A stretch of 64,000 nt of DNA from Fibrobacter sp. UWB4 (GCF_002210345.1 NZ_MWQI01000003.1:186001-250000), one strand, 5' to 3'; positions 35,027 to 42,700 are shown, counted from the first letter of the stretch. A program made the numbers and translations. The notes: generated from the sequence alone by a model not told the origin.

Positions 35027-35737
35027 ATGAATCTTTCAAAAAACATTTTTCTTTCGATTGTAACATTGAGTGTCATGGCGACATTCTGTGCTTGTTCCAA
35101 TCTGGAAAATACAGCACCAGAAATGATGGTTGATATTTATAAAACTCAATCTGGTAAAGCGTATGCTATGGGAGGCGTAGGCAGTCAGAAATTTATTGAT
35201 TCTGTTGATGCTCAAGAATCCTATAATAGATTGGTTCAGTCGTTTTTGGAAAATGGTTTTGTTGATTCTTGTATGTCTTGCGAACCGAGTCCGGCTGATA
35301 ATCCTGATCTTGATCCGCTGTACTATTTTTCTTTTGTCTCGATGAAGGAAGAATCTGGTGTTGTGCATTTGCCTGTGGAAATGATAAGTTATGCTTCTTT
35401 AAAAGAATTTAGATGTAGTTTGAAGTTTAAACTTGAAAAAAAACGACCCGAATTGTATCAGCTTGGTGCGGTTGCTACTGCGGATGGAGTCGTTTTTTAC
35501 AAGTCCTTGTACACTTACGATTTTGACGATGAGATGGAATTTAAGGCGGATTGTATTATCGAAAACGGCTCTTATTCAGAATCTGCAGTAGGGTGGGTTG
35601 ATCTTGATGATGGAACCTTTAGAGCGAATGCTGTTTGCAAAGTTTTTGCGAAAACGGATGTCTATTATGATCCATATTGGAAAAAATGGGTTTCAAAGCT
35701 TATTGATCATTGTAAAACCGAAGAGGAAATCCTCTAA
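35027..35737 (+). CDS. Lipoprotein paired with TIGR02147 regulator (2)
   Basis: A 236-residue tandem paralog of the preceding lipoprotein, lacking the Ser-rich spacer. The lipobox is F-C-A-C at residues of about 20-23. An additional Cys pair CMSC lies near residue 80. The conserved segments AQESYNRLVQSFLENG and YYDPYWKKWVSKLIDHC match copy 1. It begins 17 nt after the terminator at 34981-35010, so it may be expressed separately or by readthrough. I see no Shine-Dalgarno before the ATG. A terminator follows at 35757. Confidence 0.75.
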   Translation: MNLSKNIFLSIVTLSVMATFCACSNLENTAPEMMVDIYKTQSGKAYAMGGVGSQKFIDSVDAQESYNRLVQSFLENGFVDSCMSCEPSPADNPDLDPLYYFSFVSMKEESGVVHLPVEMISYASLKEFRCSLKFKLEKKRPELYQLGAVATADGVVFYKSLYTYDFDDEMEFKADCIIENGSYSESAVGWVDLDDGTFRANAVCKVFAKTDVYYDPYWKKWVSKLIDHCKTEEEIL

Positions 35738-35756
35738 GAACTCCTTGAAAACGTAG

Positions 35757-35785
35757 AAGCCCGCTCCGATTGGAGCGGGCTTTCC
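35757..35785 (+). terminator. Intrinsic terminator
   Basis: AAGCCCGCTCC, loop GATT, GGAGCGGGCTT, short T tail. An 11-bp perfect stem, also suited to stop minus-strand transcription from 35923. Confidence 0.85.
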
Positions 35786-35806
35786 CTAAACCACAATTTT
35801 GTTGAA

Positions 35807-35923
35807 TTACTTGATATTCAAGGTCCAAGCCTTGCCGCTTGGCAGCTCGCATGTTTCTTTTGCGACCTTTAACCACGGCGCATCCACCAAAAATTCCGAA
35901 CTCAACAATTTCCACGGTTTCAT
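35807..35923 (-). pseudogene. Chimeric remnant: NUDIX 5' end fused to a secreted-protein 3' end
   Basis: A 38-codon minus-strand ORF. Codons 1-31 repeat the NUDIX N-terminus (MKPWKLLSSEFLVDAPWLKV...PSGK). At codon 32 the match ends, and the reading frame continues A-W-T-L-N-I-K-stop. That tail resembles the basic C-terminus of the adjacent deacetylase (RAWSLKIK), a type seen on secreted Fibrobacter proteins. I infer that a secreted-protein gene was deleted and a NUDIX fragment with its promoter landed at the junction. Probably non-functional, although the promoter copy (TAAATT, 6 nt, ATG) is unchanged. Confidence 0.65.
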
Positions 35924-35952
35924 GTTCAAAATTTAGAAAATAGAACGTCATG
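35830..35952. repeat. 123-bp duplicated segment, copy B
   Basis: Second copy of 32839-32961, direct orientation. The left end stops at GGCAAGG (minus-strand sense), and the right end stops at GTCATG, where copy A runs into a palindromic repeat. Confidence 0.9.
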
Positions 35953-35995
35953 TCTGTCGCTTGCAATGTCATAATCCTATAACTCCTTAAAACAA

Positions 35996-36027
35996 AAAAA
36001 CTCCCGCTCAACTGAGCGGGAGTTTTT
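35996..36027 (-). terminator. Intrinsic terminator of the deacetylase gene
   Basis: AAAAACTCCCGCTCA and TGAGCGGGAGTTTTT with a 2-nt centre: a very strong symmetric hairpin. Confidence 0.9.
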
Positions 36028-36044
36028 CCTTAATCAGCAATTTT

Positions 36045-37361
36045 TTACTTGATCTTTAAAGACCAGGCCCTGTTGCCGATTTTTACCACATATACACCCT
36101 TCGCGCCAGTGTAAACCTTCTGTTCGCAACCGATGCCTTTCGTTGTGCGAATGATGTTTCCGAGGCTGTTGAATACGGTGATATTTAATCCTTGTGCGTT
36201 CTGGACGGTGATGTAACCGCTAGCGTCTACGTATGCGGCGAGATGACGACCGTCAAATGCTTGTTCTATGAGTCCTGTTGTGCTGCTCGAAGACAGTTCT
36301 GCTTCGCTGGAGGAACTTTCTGGAGCGCTGCTAGAAGATTCCGGAGCGGCGGCGTCGGCGTTCTTCACGACAATCTTGCCTGCGTTCGGAACGGCGTCAA
36401 AGTAAACATAACCGCCATCGACTTTGGATTCGAGCTTGGCATCGCCCTGCGTGACTTCAACCTTGCTCCAGTCGGTCTTCACCTTGATGGAAAGCGGATA
36501 GTCGTACTTGGAAATGTTGTCTGCGATGCTGTGCTTGAGTTCGAACGTCATGGTGTTTGCGGCACCGCCGTCCTGCGGTTCAATCTTAGAAGCCTTGCGT
36601 TCCTTGATGTACATGGCGACAGAGCCCATCGGGGCAACCCAAATGTCCTTGTCGTTCTGCTGTGCCCACTTGAGGGCTCCATCGATAGCGTTGAGGTCGG
36701 TCGGGGAGTAGTTGGCGTTGCCGTTGGTCTTGCCCTGGAATCCGTGCGTGAGGAATGCGACCCAGCCGTTGCTCTTCACGACGTTCTGCATTTGACCGGT
36801 AAAGTCGTTTGTGCTCTTGAGCTGGCCTTCGGAACCTGTCATGATTGCCGGGGTCTTTGCCCAGTTGGAAGGACCGTCCTTGCCCATGGCATCGGACATG
36901 CCTTGCCAGCTACCGTTGCAGATACGGCCCACGATGTAGTTCTGGAGAACAGCGCTTTCGTTGGGTACGTTGCAGTTCGGGTAGGCGACCGTAACGATGC
37001 CGTACTTCTGCTTGATTTTGCCTTCGATATTTTTCTTGGAGGAGGCTTCTTCGCCGCTCATGTTGTTGCCGTGGCTATTGCTGTGGCTTGCGATTTCGTG
37101 ACCTTCGTCGGCCAAACCCTGGAATCCGCTCCAGTTGGGGTTCCAGTTTACAACGAGGTTGAAGGTGGCCTTGTAGCCATATTTTTTGAATGTCGGACCT
37201 GCATCGGTCACGTGGCTCGGTGCGCCATCGTCAAATGTAAAGGACGCTGCGCCCTTGCGGAAACCCGACCAGGTTGCAATTTCTGCATTCTGAGCGAAAG
37301 CAGCGCTTGCTGCGAACATTCCAACTGCGACAGAGGCAACAGAAATTTTTTTGTAGTTCAT
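36045..37361 (-). CDS. Secreted polysaccharide deacetylase (CE4-like)
   Basis: A 438-residue exported enzyme. Signal peptide (VASVAVGMFAASAAFA), then a NodB/CE4 domain at about 25-265 with metal and catalytic motifs FTFDDG and SHSNSH; substrates of this family include acetyl-xylan and chitin oligomers. A beta domain (about 270-345), Ser-rich linker (APESSSSAPESSSSEAELSSSS) and a C-terminal domain ending GVYVVKIGNRAWSLKIK follow. This basic tail occurs on secreted Fibrobacter glycan-degrading proteins and may be a sorting signal. AAGG 9 nt before the ATG supports 37361; GTG at 37367 is possible. An acetyl-xylan esterase role suits a plant-cell-wall degrader, but substrate is not proven. Confidence 0.85.
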   Translation of the reverse strand: MNYKKISVASVAVGMFAASAAFAQNAEIATWSGFRKGAASFTFDDGAPSHVTDAGPTFKKYGYKATFNLVVNWNPNWSGFQGLADEGHEIASHSNSHGNNMSGEEASSKKNIEGKIKQKYGIVTVAYPNCNVPNESAVLQNYIVGRICNGSWQGMSDAMGKDGPSNWAKTPAIMTGSEGQLKSTNDFTGQMQNVVKSNGWVAFLTHGFQGKTNGNANYSPTDLNAIDGALKWAQQNDKDIWVAPMGSVAMYIKERKASKIEPQDGGAANTMTFELKHSIADNISKYDYPLSIKVKTDWSKVEVTQGDAKLESKVDGGYVYFDAVPNAGKIVVKNADAAAPESSSSAPESSSSEAELSSSSTTGLIEQAFDGRHLAAYVDASGYITVQNAQGLNITVFNSLGNIIRTTKGIGCEQKVYTGAKGVYVVKIGNRAWSLKIK

Positions 37362-37470
37362 ATCCACACCTTGTTAATATGTATTATGCAAAGGTAATTT
37401 AGCTCCATATATAAGGAAGCGTCCTATGTTAAATTTATTTTTGTTGTATAGTAATGCAACGGTAGGCGTT

Positions 37471-37568
37471 GTCATTCCCGGCGCCTGTCCTCGCTTGACG
37501 GGGATGACCGGGAATCTCCTCTTGTAGCGTTTTTGCATTGTCATTCCCCACTTGATGGGGAATCTCCT
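37471..37568. repeat. Two palindromic repeat units
   Basis: Unit 1 (37471-37518): GTCATTCCCG ... CGGGAATCTCCT. Unit 2 (37540-37568): TCATTCCCCA-N5-TGGGGAATCTCC. The gap between the deacetylase and GIY-YIG genes holds nothing else that I recognise. Confidence 0.7.
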
Positions 37569-37650
37569 TCTTGTAACATTTATTTATCAATAAATCTTGA
37601 TCAATTTCTCTGAAAAAAGCGTGTTAAATAAGTAGACATTAGGAGAAACA

Positions 37651-37971
37651 ATGAATAATAACTATTACGTTTACATATTGACGAATAAATACAAGACCGT
37701 CTTTTATACAGGTGTAACTAATGATTTGTATAGAAGAACTCTTGAACATAAAATGAAAGTTAATGATGGCTTTTCTGAAAAGTATAATGCAGATTGTCTT
37801 GTTTACTATGAACTCTTTTTCAATATTACAGATGCTATAAAGCGAGAAGAAAGACTAAAGCGTTGGAAACGTAAATGGAAGATGGAATTGATTGAAAAGT
37901 TTAATCCGCAATGGAAAGACTTGTTTGAAGAAATAGGAGATGCCTGCTCAGTGGCAGGCATGACAGTTTAA
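37651..37971 (+). CDS. GIY-YIG domain nuclease family protein
   Basis: A 106-residue stand-alone GIY-YIG protein of the small UPF0213/YhbQ type. The signature YYVYILTNKYKTVFYTGVTNDLYRR is followed by a conserved Glu/Lys helix (DAIKREERLKRWKRKWKMELIEKFNP). The last 11 codons (GDACSVAGMTV) and the approach to the stop codon come from a palindromic repeat (37936-37966), so the tail is not native to the family. AGGAGA precedes the ATG. Cellular role of this class is unclear; DNA repair has been suggested. Confidence 0.88.
   Translation: MNNNYYVYILTNKYKTVFYTGVTNDLYRRTLEHKMKVNDGFSEKYNADCLVYYELFFNITDAIKREERLKRWKRKWKMELIEKFNPQWKDLFEEIGDACSVAGMTV
37936..37966. repeat. Palindromic repeat forming the 3' end of the GIY-YIG gene
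   Basis: TGCCTGC-N6-GCAGGCA followed by TGACAG. The hairpin could also act as a weak 3'-end structure. Confidence 0.65.
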
Positions 37972-37988
37972 AGAGTCGCTCTAAATTC

Positions 37989-37994
37989 TATATT
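37989..37994 (+). promoter_or_regulatory. Putative leaderless -10 element
   Basis: TATATT, 7 nt (TCCGCGC), ATG at 38002. No Shine-Dalgarno. Confidence 0.6.
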
Positions 37995-38001
37995 TCCGCG
38001 C

Positions 38002-39213
38002 ATGGACTTGCAATCGATTCTCTCCTCCGTTCTGGATGAAGTTTACGAAAAAAATGAATACCCTGCACTTGCGGCGCTCGAAAGCGAATGGACGCACACA
38101 CGCCCGTTTGATGGCTTCCGTGTGCTGGTGGCGACTCCGATTTACCGCAACACTATGACCGAATACCGTGCTCTCGTGGCGGGCGGTGCGGACCTTCTCG
38201 TGGGCTTTTCGGGAATGAACGACCCCGATGTCGTGGACTTTATGAGGGAATGGGGCGTGCCTGTGGTAACGCCTGCCGAAATGCTCGAAGCGGAATCTCG
38301 CGGCGAATTTGTGGACTTGGTGCTCGACTGTGCGGGGCCTTTTGCGGTGCTCCATCCGAAAATTGGCTTTGTGGAACTCACGCGTTCGGGTGTACACTAT
38401 TATAAAAATGCCGAAAAACCGGTTTACGTTGCCGATAGCGGTATCGTCAAGCGAATCGAAACCTCCTTGGGCACGGGCGATGGCTATTTCCGCGCTCTCG
38501 AAAAGCTGGGCTTTGGTGGCGATTTCGAAGGCAAGAAGTTATTGGTTTTTGGTAGTGGCAAAGTCGGTTCGGGAATTGCGCTCCAGGGTGTGCGCCGAGG
38601 CTGCAATGTGACTGTTGTGACGGACCTAAAACGCGGACAATCTCAAACCGCGAATTCCGAAAACGCTGAACATTCCGCGGCTCCTGAAACAATGCCCGCA
38701 GGCGATTTTTCTGCCGTCCTTGAGCAAAATGACGTGGCTGTCGTGGATTGCCACGATTATGCGATGGTCGCCGCCTTGATTGAAAATACGGATTTTGTTG
38801 TGACGGCGACGGGTGTCAAAAATGCCCTTGCTGCCCCGGAATTGACGGAAGCACTTCTCTCGACCCAGGCAAATCTCGCCAATATGGGCGTTGAAGATGA
38901 ATACGGCGAATCAGTTCCCGCCGAAAAAGTGCTCAATGATAAAGGTCCGCTGAACTTCATTCTTGAGGAGCCTACGCACTTGAAGTACATTGATACGTCA
39001 CTTGCGCTCCATGCTGCCCTTGCCGAACGCTTGGTTCAAGAAGCCGCGACTCTTGAAGACTCTTCCGATGCTGCTTCTGCTGAAAATTCCGCCGGACTTC
39101 GCTTTCCGCCGCAAGAAATTGAACAGCGCTTGCTCACCATCGCTATCCAAAATGGCGTCATCGGCCCTGAAATTTGCAGCATGCTCGGTGGCATTCCCAC
39201 CGAAATGGACTAG
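38002..39213 (+). CDS. S-adenosylhomocysteine hydrolase-like NAD-binding protein
   Basis: A 403-residue cytosolic protein resembling the AdoHcyase/Rossmann family. An N-terminal alpha/beta domain (RVLVATPIYRNTMTEYRALVAGGADLLVG) is followed by a Rossmann NAD site, KLLVFGSGKVGSGIALQG (about 175-205). VVDCHDYAMVAALIENTDFVVTATG resembles the AdoHcyase part around the second NAD-contact strand. The region about 215-235 is low-complexity (TANSENAEHSAAPETM) and the C-terminus carries a second Ala/Ser-rich stretch. The canonical AdoHcyase substrate motifs are not obvious, so I do not call it ahcY. It probably forms an operon with the NAT-like gene 8 nt downstream. Confidence 0.65.
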   Translation: MDLQSILSSVLDEVYEKNEYPALAALESEWTHTRPFDGFRVLVATPIYRNTMTEYRALVAGGADLLVGFSGMNDPDVVDFMREWGVPVVTPAEMLEAESRGEFVDLVLDCAGPFAVLHPKIGFVELTRSGVHYYKNAEKPVYVADSGIVKRIETSLGTGDGYFRALEKLGFGGDFEGKKLLVFGSGKVGSGIALQGVRRGCNVTVVTDLKRGQSQTANSENAEHSAAPETMPAGDFSAVLEQNDVAVVDCHDYAMVAALIENTDFVVTATGVKNALAAPELTEALLSTQANLANMGVEDEYGESVPAEKVLNDKGPLNFILEEPTHLKYIDTSLALHAALAERLVQEAATLEDSSDAASAENSAGLRFPPQEIEQRLLTIAIQNGVIGPEICSMLGGIPTEMD

Positions 39214-39221
39214 GTGCGACA

Positions 39222-40073
39222 ATGACTCCCGAGAATATGAAAAAGGTCGTCGATCTCTGCAACCAGATTTCGAACATCACCTACGAGAATTTGACGAAAA
39301 TCATCCGTCTGGAACAGACGGGGAGCGCCACCGGCGCTCGCAAGCTCGACGATAGCGACCAGAACGATATCGATTCCTGGATGGGCGGGGGCACTTGCTT
39401 CAGCATGACGTGGCACATGTATCAGGCACTCACGGACATGGGGTTCAAGCCGCGCCTTGTGATGGGCCACAAACGCAAGGAACGCAACATCCACTGCGCG
39501 CTTATCTTGCCCGATCCAGATCCTTCGACTCCAAGCCTGCGGCTTTCCGCTCAGGATGACACTGCGCTGCATGCGCCTCTCTCATCTCTAGTCTCTAGTC
39601 TCTCGTCTAATTCCTACCTCCTCGATCCCGGTTATTTGATTTTCGATCCGCTCCAGATGCCGCTCCCGCAGCCTTTTGGCACCGGCGAAGCGTTTTTCCC
39701 GCTTTCCCCGAACTGCGTGCGTCTCGTGCGCCCGACGCTTGAATCGATGGAACTCTGGACAGGTGGCGCAGGCGCGCCAATGAAGCTCCGCTTCGAGTAC
39801 CCCGTTGAAGGCGTCGCTGTCGAAGAATTCAAGCACCACTGGAACGAGAGTTTCTACCGCGAAATGATGACCTACCCGGTCTTGAACCGCCTTGACCGCG
39901 AAAAAGGCATCCAGTATTACTACCAGAAGGGAAACCTCGTCGTTCGCAGCAGCACAGGCTCGCAAATGAAGCGCATTGAGCCCGCCGATCGCGTGCAGAC
40001 CCTCAGCGATATCTTCAAGCTTTCGCCTTCCATCATCGAGCAGGCCCTCCAGATTCTTGAGAAAAAGCACTAG
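39222..40073 (+). CDS. Arylamine N-acetyltransferase-like protein with in-frame repeat insert
   Basis: A 283-residue protein with the NAT/transglutaminase-like triad: Cys59 in GGGTCFSMTWHMYQAL, His91 in RNIHCALIL and Asp135 in YLLDPGY. The N-terminal ITYENLTKI also fits NAT. Typical NATs acetylate arylamines or load acyl groups from CoA; the true substrate is unknown. Residues of about 98-130, between His91 and Asp135, are low-complexity (SLRLSAQDDTALHAPLSSLVSSLSS) and look like an inserted repeat. The start at 39222 was chosen because it begins just before the NAT-like helix; the upstream frame overlaps the AdoHcyase-like gene. The weak AGGTG is the only Shine-Dalgarno candidate. Confidence 0.65.
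   Translation: MTPENMKKVVDLCNQISNITYENLTKIIRLEQTGSATGARKLDDSDQNDIDSWMGGGTCFSMTWHMYQALTDMGFKPRLVMGHKRKERNIHCALILPDPDPSTPSLRLSAQDDTALHAPLSSLVSSLSSNSYLLDPGYLIFDPLQMPLPQPFGTGEAFFPLSPNCVRLVRPTLESMELWTGGAGAPMKLRFEYPVEGVAVEEFKHHWNESFYREMMTYPVLNRLDREKGIQYYYQKGNLVVRSSTGSQMKRIEPADRVQTLSDIFKLSPSIIEQALQILEKKH
39513..39611. repeat. In-frame repeat insert in the NAT-like gene
   Basis: Contains CGCTCAGGATGACA (a reverse copy of the GTCATCCTGAGCG core) followed by three CTCT(A/C)GTCT units. It stays in frame and splits two catalytic motifs. Confidence 0.55.
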
Positions 40074-40086
40074 GCTTTGCTGACCT

Positions 40087-40157
40087 TGTCATTCCCGGCT
40101 TGACCGGGAATCTCCTTTAGAGGAATGGAGGTGCCCGCTCATTGGCGGGCATGACAG
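40087..40157. repeat. Two palindromic repeat units
   Basis: GTCATTCCCGG-N4-CCGGGAATCTCC, then GTGCCCGC-N5-GCGGGCATGACA. Placed between convergently read-through genes. Confidence 0.7.
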
Positions 40158-40213
40158 CTAAGAGGTGTTTTTAATATTCAAATTAAAAGCTTGGCAATTG
40201 CCCCCAAATTTTC

Positions 40214-40219
40214 TATCTT
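40214..40219 (+). promoter_or_regulatory. -10 element of the MATE gene
   Basis: TATCTTTGCGCG fits TAnnTTTG. The predicted leader is about 110 nt. Confidence 0.45.
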
Positions 40220-40332
40220 TGCGCGCGAAAAAACGAGGATTTTGCAACGTTTTCCGCATTTTGCGGTTATCTTGAGCGGCTCTGCGCATCCAGCGCCACC
40301 CATTTGCGTCTTGCTGGCCTCACGGGTGTTTA

Positions 40333-41727
40333 ATGGAAGATGTCATAAACAACAAAAAGCTTAACGCGATGGGGACGGCTAGCATCCCGAAGATTGTCTT
40401 GCAGTTTTCGGTCCCGGCTATCATCAGTATGCTCGTCGAAGCGCTCTACAACATTGTGGACCGCTATTTCGTAGGCCAGGGCGTCGGTAGCCTCGGCATC
40501 GGCGGCATCACCATCTGCTTTCCGATTGCCCTTTTCATTATGGCCATGTCCATGATGATTGGCGTGGGCGGCAACACGCTTTTTGCCATCCGCCTCGGCG
40601 AACGCAAGTACCAGCAGGCGGCCATCATCCTCAACAACTCCTTTGTATTGCTCATCATGATGGCGGTGAGCTCCTTTACGCTCGGCCAAATTTTCATGGT
40701 GCCGCTCCTCAAGCTCTTTGGCGCAAGCGATCAGCTTTTGCCCGTGGCTTCGAGCTACATGCGCATTATCTTGTGCGGTGCGATTTTCCAGACGATTGTC
40801 CCTGGCATGAACCATTTTATTCGCAGTATGGGCCACCCGAAAACGGCCATGACCCGCGTGATGATTGGCGCTGGCAGTAACGTGATTCTAGACTGGCTTT
40901 TCATCATGAAGTTCAACTGGGGCATTGAGGGCGCTGCTTGGGCGACTGTCTTGAGCCAGTTCATCGGCGGCCTTGCCGTGATGCAGTTCTTCGTGAAAAA
41001 GACGACGCCTATCAAGGTCAACCGCCGTTACATGAAGCTTCGCCTCCCGTACGTGCGCAAAATCTTCATTCTTGGCCTTCCGCCGAGCATCATGCAGATT
41101 AGCAACAGCCTTGTGAACGCCATTTTGGCCCGCAGCCTCACATCGTATGGTACTCGTGACTTGCCGATAGTGAACGGTATGACGGGTGGAGACCAGGCAA
41201 TTGCCGCATTTGGAATCCTGATGAGCATCGTTTCCATGATTGTTTTGCCACTCATGGGCTTTGTGACGGGCTCTCAACCGATTATCGGGTACAATTACGG
41301 CGCAAAGTACAATAACCGTGTCCGCGACACGCTCAAGTTCACCATGCTCTATGCTACCGCTTTCATCGTGATTGCGTGGATTCTCGTGATGACGAATACG
41401 CTTGCGTTTGTGGCGCCTTTTGTGCCGAACGACCAGAACATGCAACAGCTCACGTGCAAGGCGCTCCGCACCTTCATTTGCATGATGCCGTTTGTACCGC
41501 TGGGTATGGTGTCGGGTAACTTTTTCCAGGGAACGGGCAAGGCTTGGCGTTCGATGTTCCTGAACGCTTGCCGTCAGCTCATTTTGCTGATTCCGTTCCT
41601 GTTTATTATGCCGCGTTTCTTCGGGCTTCGTGGCGTGTTCATGGCGCAGCCTATCGCTGACTTTGTGACGGCCTTCATCGCCATCATCATGCTCCGCGCC
41701 GAACTCAAGAACATCCCGCGCATCTAG
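40333..41727 (+). CDS. MATE family efflux transporter
   Basis: A 464-residue multidrug and toxic-compound extrusion transporter with about twelve hydrophobic segments in two halves. Family signatures include PAIISMLVEALYNIVDRYFVGQGVG in TM1-2 and, in the second half, GFVTGSQPIIGYNYGAKYNNRV. It resembles the MepA-like group of cation-coupled drug exporters. GGGTG is a weak Shine-Dalgarno before the ATG. The leader from the promoter at 40214 is about 110 nt and may hold control elements, but I see no known riboswitch. It is monocistronic and is followed by a palindromic repeat cluster. Confidence 0.9.
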   Translation: MEDVINNKKLNAMGTASIPKIVLQFSVPAIISMLVEALYNIVDRYFVGQGVGSLGIGGITICFPIALFIMAMSMMIGVGGNTLFAIRLGERKYQQAAIILNNSFVLLIMMAVSSFTLGQIFMVPLLKLFGASDQLLPVASSYMRIILCGAIFQTIVPGMNHFIRSMGHPKTAMTRVMIGAGSNVILDWLFIMKFNWGIEGAAWATVLSQFIGGLAVMQFFVKKTTPIKVNRRYMKLRLPYVRKIFILGLPPSIMQISNSLVNAILARSLTSYGTRDLPIVNGMTGGDQAIAAFGILMSIVSMIVLPLMGFVTGSQPIIGYNYGAKYNNRVRDTLKFTMLYATAFIVIAWILVMTNTLAFVAPFVPNDQNMQQLTCKALRTFICMMPFVPLGMVSGNFFQGTGKAWRSMFLNACRQLILLIPFLFIMPRFFGLRGVFMAQPIADFVTAFIAIIMLRAELKNIPRI

Positions 41728-41730
41728 CCC

Positions 41731-41845
41731 TGTCATTCCCCTAACGGGGCTTGACTTGTTCGCCTCGGATATAGAAACATGCAAGCATGTTTCTGCATCA
41801 CTCGGCTCCTTTGTCATTCCCGCCTCCGAGCGGGAATCTCCATCT
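41731..41845. repeat. Palindromic repeat cluster
   Basis: GTCATTCCCC unit; AGAAACATGC-AA-GCATGTTTCT (41773-41794, a perfect 10-bp inverted repeat); and CATTCCCGCC-N4-GCGGGAATC. It separates the convergent MATE and FHA genes and may serve as a terminator. Confidence 0.65.
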
Positions 41846-41853
41846 TGTCGCGT

Positions 41854-42669
41854 TTATCCCGCAGTGTTGAGCAATCCATCGCTTTCGGCGATGATCTCGT
41901 TCATCTGCGTGACTTCGGCGCTCTGGCGCGACACAAGCCCTACTGAAATCGTCACCGGGATTCTCGAATCCATCCACGAGAATATATGGCGCTCAATGGC
42001 AAGGCGCAACTTCTCGATGCGTTTCTTTGCGTCATCGGGAGAAATCCCGATCATGAGGAGCAAAAACTTTTCGCCGTCGTATCGTGCGAGCAGGTCGGAA
42101 TCGCGCTTCTCATCGTTCAAGAGCCTCGCGACTTCCTTTAAAATCAGGTTACCGCACATTTCACCGCAAGAATCCGTGAAACGTTTGAAGTCGTCCACGC
42201 GGATCAATGCCACATGGATAAATGCGCCCACACGGCGGGCGCAAACGAGTTCACCTGCCGAGCGGTCCATGAACGCCTGGTGGTTCAGAATTCCCGTCAG
42301 CGAGTCCATCGTTGCCGCTTCGTAAAGTTCGCGGCTAAAAGCCTCCTCGTTCGGATCCTTGTAGGCAATCTTCAGCACCATCTTGCCAATCTGGAGCCTG
42401 TTGTCCGAATCGAGAATCTGCTTGTGGATGTAGTTGCCGTCGACGAATGTTCCGTTCGTGCTGCCGAGGTCTTCGACGGTCACGCTCTGGCCGTCGAACG
42501 TGAGCGCGCAATGCCTGCGGCTTACCAGTTCGTCCTCAAAGCGGATGTCGGCGTCTTGCCCACGACCGAGCACCACGGTCCCTAATTCGAGCGGAAGCTC
42601 TGCGAACTCGCTTTGAGGGTACAGCACGATCAAGTGCGGATGAACGGTCATCGGTTTTAAAATTTCCAT
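41854..42669 (-). CDS. FHA domain protein with degenerate GGDEF domain
   Basis: A 271-residue soluble protein. The FHA domain at about 20-100 is canonical (VLGRGQDADI, VSRRHCAL, LGSTNGTFVDG), so it should bind a phospho-Thr peptide. The C-terminal half follows the GGDEF fold (DSLTGILNHQAF, ARYDGEKFLLLM) but has DGEKF in place of GGDEF, and the first metal-binding Asp of the L-x-D-x-D-x-F-K strand is Arg, so cyclase activity is unlikely. The start is ATG at 42669, with AAGGGA upstream and a TATATTTG promoter at 42695. The longer frame from 42759 has no Shine-Dalgarno and would start upstream of that promoter. Confidence 0.82.
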   Translation of the reverse strand: MEILKPMTVHPHLIVLYPQSEFAELPLELGTVVLGRGQDADIRFEDELVSRRHCALTFDGQSVTVEDLGSTNGTFVDGNYIHKQILDSDNRLQIGKMVLKIAYKDPNEEAFSRELYEAATMDSLTGILNHQAFMDRSAGELVCARRVGAFIHVALIRVDDFKRFTDSCGEMCGNLILKEVARLLNDEKRDSDLLARYDGEKFLLLMIGISPDDAKKRIEKLRLAIERHIFSWMDSRIPVTISVGLVSRQSAEVTQMNEIIAESDGLLNTAG

Positions 42670-42694
42670 AAAATCCCTTGTTAATCCCTGTCCA

Positions 42695-42700
42695 AATATA
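42695..42700 (-). promoter_or_regulatory. -10 element of the FHA gene
   Basis: Minus strand TATATTTGGAC (TAnnTTTG) with a leader of about 20 nt and AAGGGA. It supports the start at 42669. Confidence 0.5.

Noticed and set aside
37471-37568. Possible insertion sequence remnants around the GTCATTCCC repeats
   Set aside because: No transposase fragments or target-site duplications are visible; the units are short palindromes that occur singly between genes.
40220-40332. Riboswitch in the MATE leader
   Set aside because: I could not find a conserved riboswitch core (for example guanidine or PreQ1 motifs); the leader is only noted as long.
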